A DNA stretch of 64,000 nucleotides from a virus. Positions 60,837 through 64,000 of the stretch are shown one piece after another. Position 1 is the first letter of the stretch, and each line of letters starts with the position of its first letter. The stretch covers positions 1-64,000 of the IMG/VR virus record IMGVR_UViG_3300005253_000186. One strand, 5' to 3'. The position numbers were made by a program, and so were the translations under genes. A model generated the notes under the pieces. It searched no databases and had not been told where the DNA came from. It was given only the letters and a program-made list of their open reading frames with translations.

Positions 60837-62604
60837 CCAGCCGTAACCTAGCATACCTGATCGCGCCAAGACGGGCGATGACCTGCCTCCCAGCCACGCC
60901 CCGCCGAAGATGGCTTTGACAGCCACCTATGTAAGAGAGGATGTGGGCCCAGAGTCCTCTGAATTTCTTATACCGTATTTCCAGCCCGGACAAAACGTGC
61001 CCTACCGTTCCACACCGCTCCGTGCCAAGCCTACCAGCCTTAACCCGCCTGAACGTGCGCGACCCTCCCCGACGAGACTTGCACTCCAGCCGTACCCTAG
61101 CCCGCCAATTCATAACGCGCAGCAACAGGCTCCGCCCAACAGCGACCTGCCTTCCAGCCATGCCCCGACGAACATAACGGATCCCCGACCCGACCTGGCG
61201 AGCCGAGCCTAGCCGTCCAGCCATACCCTGCCACAACGAAACGGACCTTTCCAGACACCTCCGTGCCATCCAGCCGTAACCCGCCGAACCTACCCTAGCC
61301 TAACCGATCCGTGCCACAACGTGCCGAACCATACCATCCAGCCGCACCATGCAATTCCGGACCCAGCAATGCCACTCCGGGCAGAGCCGAGCCTTCCAGC
61401 CGTACCTCTACGGGACGTGCCTAGCACTGCCGATCAGCACCATCCACGCCTTCCAGCCTCAACACAACGTCCCAGGACTAACCTCGCCAAGACCAACCTT
61501 CCAGCCTCGCTTCGCTAGCCTTGACGAGCCGTACCGGTCAGCGACGAGCCCGTCCCAAACTTACCCTCCAGCCGCAACCCACAATAACAGGCCAAGGCCC
61601 GACAGGCGGCACCTGACCGCACCTACCAGCCATAACGCGCAGCGCCTAGCCCAACGGCACCCTGACGCACTTCGCCAGTCCTCCCAGCCAAACCCGAACA
61701 GAATAAAACGGATCATACAGAACACTTCCGTGCCGTGCCGTGCAGAACCTAGCCCTCCAGCCATACCGCACCGAGCCTGTCCGGGTCACGCGGGAACAAG
61801 ACACACGATGCCATCCAGCCGTACAGGAACACGCCGTGCCGAGCGCGAACCAAACGCAACCTACGCGGACCAACCACCCAGCCGTAACATGACCCTCGGC
61901 AACCAACAGTGACGTGACCAACCCGAACGCACCCAACCATCCAGCCTAGACACAACCGATCTCGACTTTCCAAGCCAAGCCGAGCCTGACCCTCCAGCCA
62001 CAACTAGACAAAACAATCCGCCCAAACGGCAACCCCGCCTAATCACGCCATCCAGCCATGAGATAACGAGCGCGGCCATGCCGGAACGTGCCCGGACGAA
62101 CCTAGCCCAACCGGTCCGAACCTTCCAGCCCCACATGAACCCACAGGGCCTAGCCCCGACGCGCCAGATCCAGACGAGCCTAGACACACCGACCAGCCGT
62201 AACTTACCATGCCATTGCGCGCCTAACGCAACGGGCCTCATCCTGCCATCCAGCCACACCCGGATAAATCCGGACAAACCTAACCCGGAGCCGCCCTTCC
62301 AACCAGCCGTACCGGGACAAAACAATCCGGGACGGGACGAGCCTTGCCTATCCACGCCCCTCCAGCCATAACCCGCTCAGACGAACCCGGACTCGCATGA
62401 CCCTCCTCGCCTCTCCGTCCAGCCGTGCCAAACAACGCCGCAACACAACCCAGCACAACACGCAAGGCCTGGCCTGGCCTACCAGCCGTAACATCCCCTC
62501 CATGACAGACGGTGACGTACCCATCCAGGGCGCACCATGCCATCTCCAGCCATACCCCGCCGTACACTGACGAACCCAAACGTTCCAGAACGTGCCAGCC
62601 AGCC
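60837..62604. repeat. Pentamer-phased, 1.8 kb non-coding array marked by NNCCAGCC
   Basis: About 30 copies of CCAGCC occur on the + strand. Between them the sequence reads as consecutive pentamers NNN(C/A)C, e.g. GTGCC, TAGCC, GAACC, CAACC. Spacings between markers from the fourth on are 53, 52, 68, 63, 53, 68, 58, 57, 48, 67, 58, 58, 73, 58, 63, 63, 53, 58, 73, 68, 57, 53, 59, 57, 63, 64 and 53: 20 of 27 are exactly 48+5n and the rest are off by one. The first pentamer after the marker is usually (G/A)TA(A/C)C. Both strands lack a frame that persists through the phase. See findings. Confidence 0.8.
60967..60974 (-). promoter_or_regulatory. Putative phage promoter element GGTATAAG inside the array
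   Basis: ACGGTATAAGAAATT, in an unphased stretch (about 60925-60980) that interrupts the array, 245 bases from the start at 60722. Confidence 0.5.
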
Positions 62605-63306
62605 TTAATCGCCACCCGCTGAGTCGCGGTGACGAGAAAGATAGATCTTCCTCGGGCGCTTCTGGTGCTTCCGCTCCTTGTTGATGCCGGACAGGATCGA
62701 ATCGCACTTGCCCCTGATGGTATTGCACAGCTTCGCGAGAACCTTCATGTACTGATACTTATCGGCGATATGACGGAGATCATTCGCGGCGTTAATTAGC
62801 GCCTGCTGGCGCATGTCCGGATCAGACATGACCTCGAAGGTCGGAAAGTAACGCCGATCCGTCTGACGATCTCCGGTCTGGATGGAGATCATAATCGGTG
62901 ACTCGATCATCTGCCCTCTTGCGTCCGTGTCGATCACGATGATCGAACGGCAGAGATACTTGGCCTGTTCAATGCGCCACTTGTCCGCTGCGACCTTGTT
63001 GACCCAATCAAAATAAGGGTTGAGCGGAGAGGATCCTTGGGACGCCGCGCTAACGATGTTCTCCGGCGTGCAGTCAACGCCACTGGATGCCAGGTCATAC
63101 AGGGCGGCGCCATACGTCTTGGCCTCCACCTTGTTCAGGCGTGCTCCTGGACCAGGCTTGAAATCTCGATTATCAATGTGGACGGATCCGTTGACCCATA
63201 CGACTTCGTGCGGACCCTTGGCCTTCGGTGGCTTTCTGGCCGATTTCCTCTTAGAGGACTTCTTCTTGTCTTTCGCCTTCTTTACTGTCTTCTTCTTCTT
63301 TGCCAA
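62605..63306 (-). CDS. Protein with lysine-rich N-terminus, 233 aa
   Basis: MAKKKKTVKKAKDKKKSSKR and so on for 30 residues, then a body with CRSIIVIDTDARGQM and DRQTDRRYFPTFEVMSD, ending in a basic tail (KRPRKIYLSRHRD). Downstream of a GGTATAAG element (48 bases). Function unknown; the start abuts the phased array. Confidence 0.6.
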   Translation of the reverse strand: MAKKKKTVKKAKDKKKSSKRKSARKPPKAKGPHEVVWVNGSVHIDNRDFKPGPGARLNKVEAKTYGAALYDLASSGVDCTPENIVSAASQGSSPLNPYFDWVNKVAADKWRIEQAKYLCRSIIVIDTDARGQMIESPIMISIQTGDRQTDRRYFPTFEVMSDPDMRQQALINAANDLRHIADKYQYMKVLAKLCNTIRGKCDSILSGINKERKHQKRPRKIYLSRHRDSAGGD

Positions 63307-63353
63307 CTTCGGTCTCCTGTTCTGAGGGGATCAAAAGAAAACGCTACAGTCTT

Positions 63354-63361
63354 CTTATACC
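63354..63361 (-). promoter_or_regulatory. Putative phage promoter element GGTATAAG
   Basis: CCGGTATAAGAAGAC, 48 bases upstream of the ATG at 63306. Confidence 0.65.
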
Positions 63362-63365
63362 GGAA

Positions 63366-63713
63366 TCAGGTAGCGCCAATCGCCTGCTTCATTGCGTAGG
63401 CCATTTTAATGAACACGCCCTCGAACATCTTCTCGATGATCTTGTCGGCGTGCTCAGCAACAACTTCCTTGAACAGACCAGCAGGATCTCCCCAGGTGGA
63501 TCCCCAGTAATCCATATCGGAAACCTGAGTCCGGATCATCTCCTTGATGCGCTTGTCGAGCGCCTCTTTGATCCAATTCTCAAGTTCGCGTTTTCTGCTC
63601 CCGGTGACGAGCTCGTAGATCTGGCCCCGGACCATCTTGTCCCATTCTTCTTCGGGAATTGCCTCTGTGATATAGTGGGCGACCTTCTGCGCGACGATCG
63701 CCTGGATATTCAT
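63366..63713 (-). CDS. Unknown helical protein, 115 aa
   Basis: Start at 63713 (MNIQAIVAQKVAHYI) after GGTGAG. Helical, acidic and basic alternation. Just upstream of the next promoter element. Function unknown. Confidence 0.55.
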   Translation of the reverse strand: MNIQAIVAQKVAHYITEAIPEEEWDKMVRGQIYELVTGSRKRELENWIKEALDKRIKEMIRTQVSDMDYWGSTWGDPAGLFKEVVAEHADKIIEKMFEGVFIKMAYAMKQAIGAT

Positions 63714-63714
63714 C

Positions 63715-64000
63715 TCACCCGCGTCCATCCTTTGCCTTTCCGATCTCCGCGTATTCGCCTGGGTACCAGGGATACTCGGTTGGATCTCTATGGTAGACGC
63801 CGCCCGTTGCCGTTTGGTCGAACATGGCATACGCCTTGAGCCTAGGAAGGGCATCTGAAGATATTTCCTCCTTGAGCTCCCGGGCTGTCACCCATCTGTA
63901 TTCGGTGTGCTCGGAGTTTATCGTAACCTCTGGGTCGATGACCATCGTAGCCTTGAAAATAACGAAGACGAATGTCCCCCCGTTATCCGTCCCGTTCGAG
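63715..64000 (-). CDS. Nudix hydrolase, C-terminal part (5' end outside window)
   Basis: Frame is open to the window's edge (TFVFVIFKATMVIDPEV). SEHTEYRWVTARELKEE is the characteristic helix after the Nudix fold, with the Trp and Leu of the family. The Nudix box itself lies beyond 64000 and cannot be seen, so substrate and catalysis are unverified. Confidence 0.6.
   Translation of the reverse strand, partial: SNGTDNGGTFVFVIFKATMVIDPEVTINSEHTEYRWVTARELKEEISSDALPRLKAYAMFDQTATGGVYHRDPTEYPWYPGEYAEIGKAKDGRG

Noticed and set aside
60837-62604. CRISPR-like array
   Set aside because: Conserved part is only about 8-13 bases and intervals vary in 5-base steps; there are no full repeats of 24-37 bases and no cas genes.
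60837-62604. Chi-site array for host RecBCD
   Set aside because: GCTGGNNGG resembles Chi but has one extra base in most copies and the spacing rule is unexplained; kept only as a comparison.
60769-62728. Long overlapping reading frames on both strands (for example 187 aa at 61349-61912 +, and several minus-strand frames)
   Set aside because: Their composition is driven by the 5-base repeat, frames change every few units, and no start has a ribosome site. They are by-products of the phased array.
1-64000. IS elements, integrase or lysogeny genes
   Set aside because: No transposase, integrase or repressor-integrase pair was recognised; the two XRE/HTH proteins alone do not show lysogeny.

Overview
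The window is part of the genome of a large tailed bacteriophage (Caudoviricetes). The evidence is a large terminase subunit (16452-18152) with a helix-turn-helix partner gene, dUTPase, HNH endonucleases, dozens of very small tightly packed genes, and a dense tRNA load. A phage tmRNA and Shine-Dalgarno sites before most starts point to a bacterial host; the species cannot be named from this sequence. No lysogeny module, IS element or CRISPR array was seen.

Layout. 3-3193 (+): an operon of small genes, several ending and starting on the same ATGA. 3277-15149 (-): a run of about 25 small genes including a SpeE-like Rossmann enzyme, a ParB/DGQHR-like protein, a VWA-like protein, a metallo-beta-lactamase-fold hydrolase and a lone response regulator. 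15284-19409 (+): the packaging block (HTH protein, TerL, small genes, a PD-(D/E)XK-like nuclease). 19406-29365 (-): S-adenosylmethionine decarboxylase, a NADAR-domain protein, a Lar-like protein, two HTH regulators and many unknowns. 29467-57832 (-): 35 recognisable tRNA genes covering all 20 amino acids plus a tmRNA, interleaved with three arrays of small paralogous proteins, three HNH genes, an AAA+ ATPase and a P-loop kinase. 58010-64000 (-): a DUF4262 protein, a pair of paralogs with a WRP motif, a 1.8 kb non-coding phased array, and the end of a Nudix protein.

Common themes. (1) The octamer GGTATAAG, usually followed by A, recurs 20-50 bases upstream of operon starts on both strands and looks like a phage-specific (late-type) promoter element. 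(2) A portable hydrophobic motif, [S/T/N]-[L/I/V]-G-x2-[I/L]-x2-[F/Y]-[L/M/I], sits at the N-terminus of one set of small proteins, the C-terminus of another, and internally in a few; many are zinc ribbons. (3) A separate tandem family starts with MIC-x-LLE-x-IE; one member is broken by a single-base frameshift. (4) Several tRNAs are odd: non-canonical T-loops, leucine tRNAs with short variable arms, an arginine-anticodon tRNA with a long variable arm, and tRNA-like genes interrupted by a repeated structured element.

The most striking item is the 60837-62604 tract. On the + strand it is built from pentamers of the form NNN(C/A)C, broken about every 53-73 bases by an 8-mer NNCCAGCC, so that spacings between the roughly 30 markers are almost all 48+5n. 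It is not coding and I know of no described element like it.
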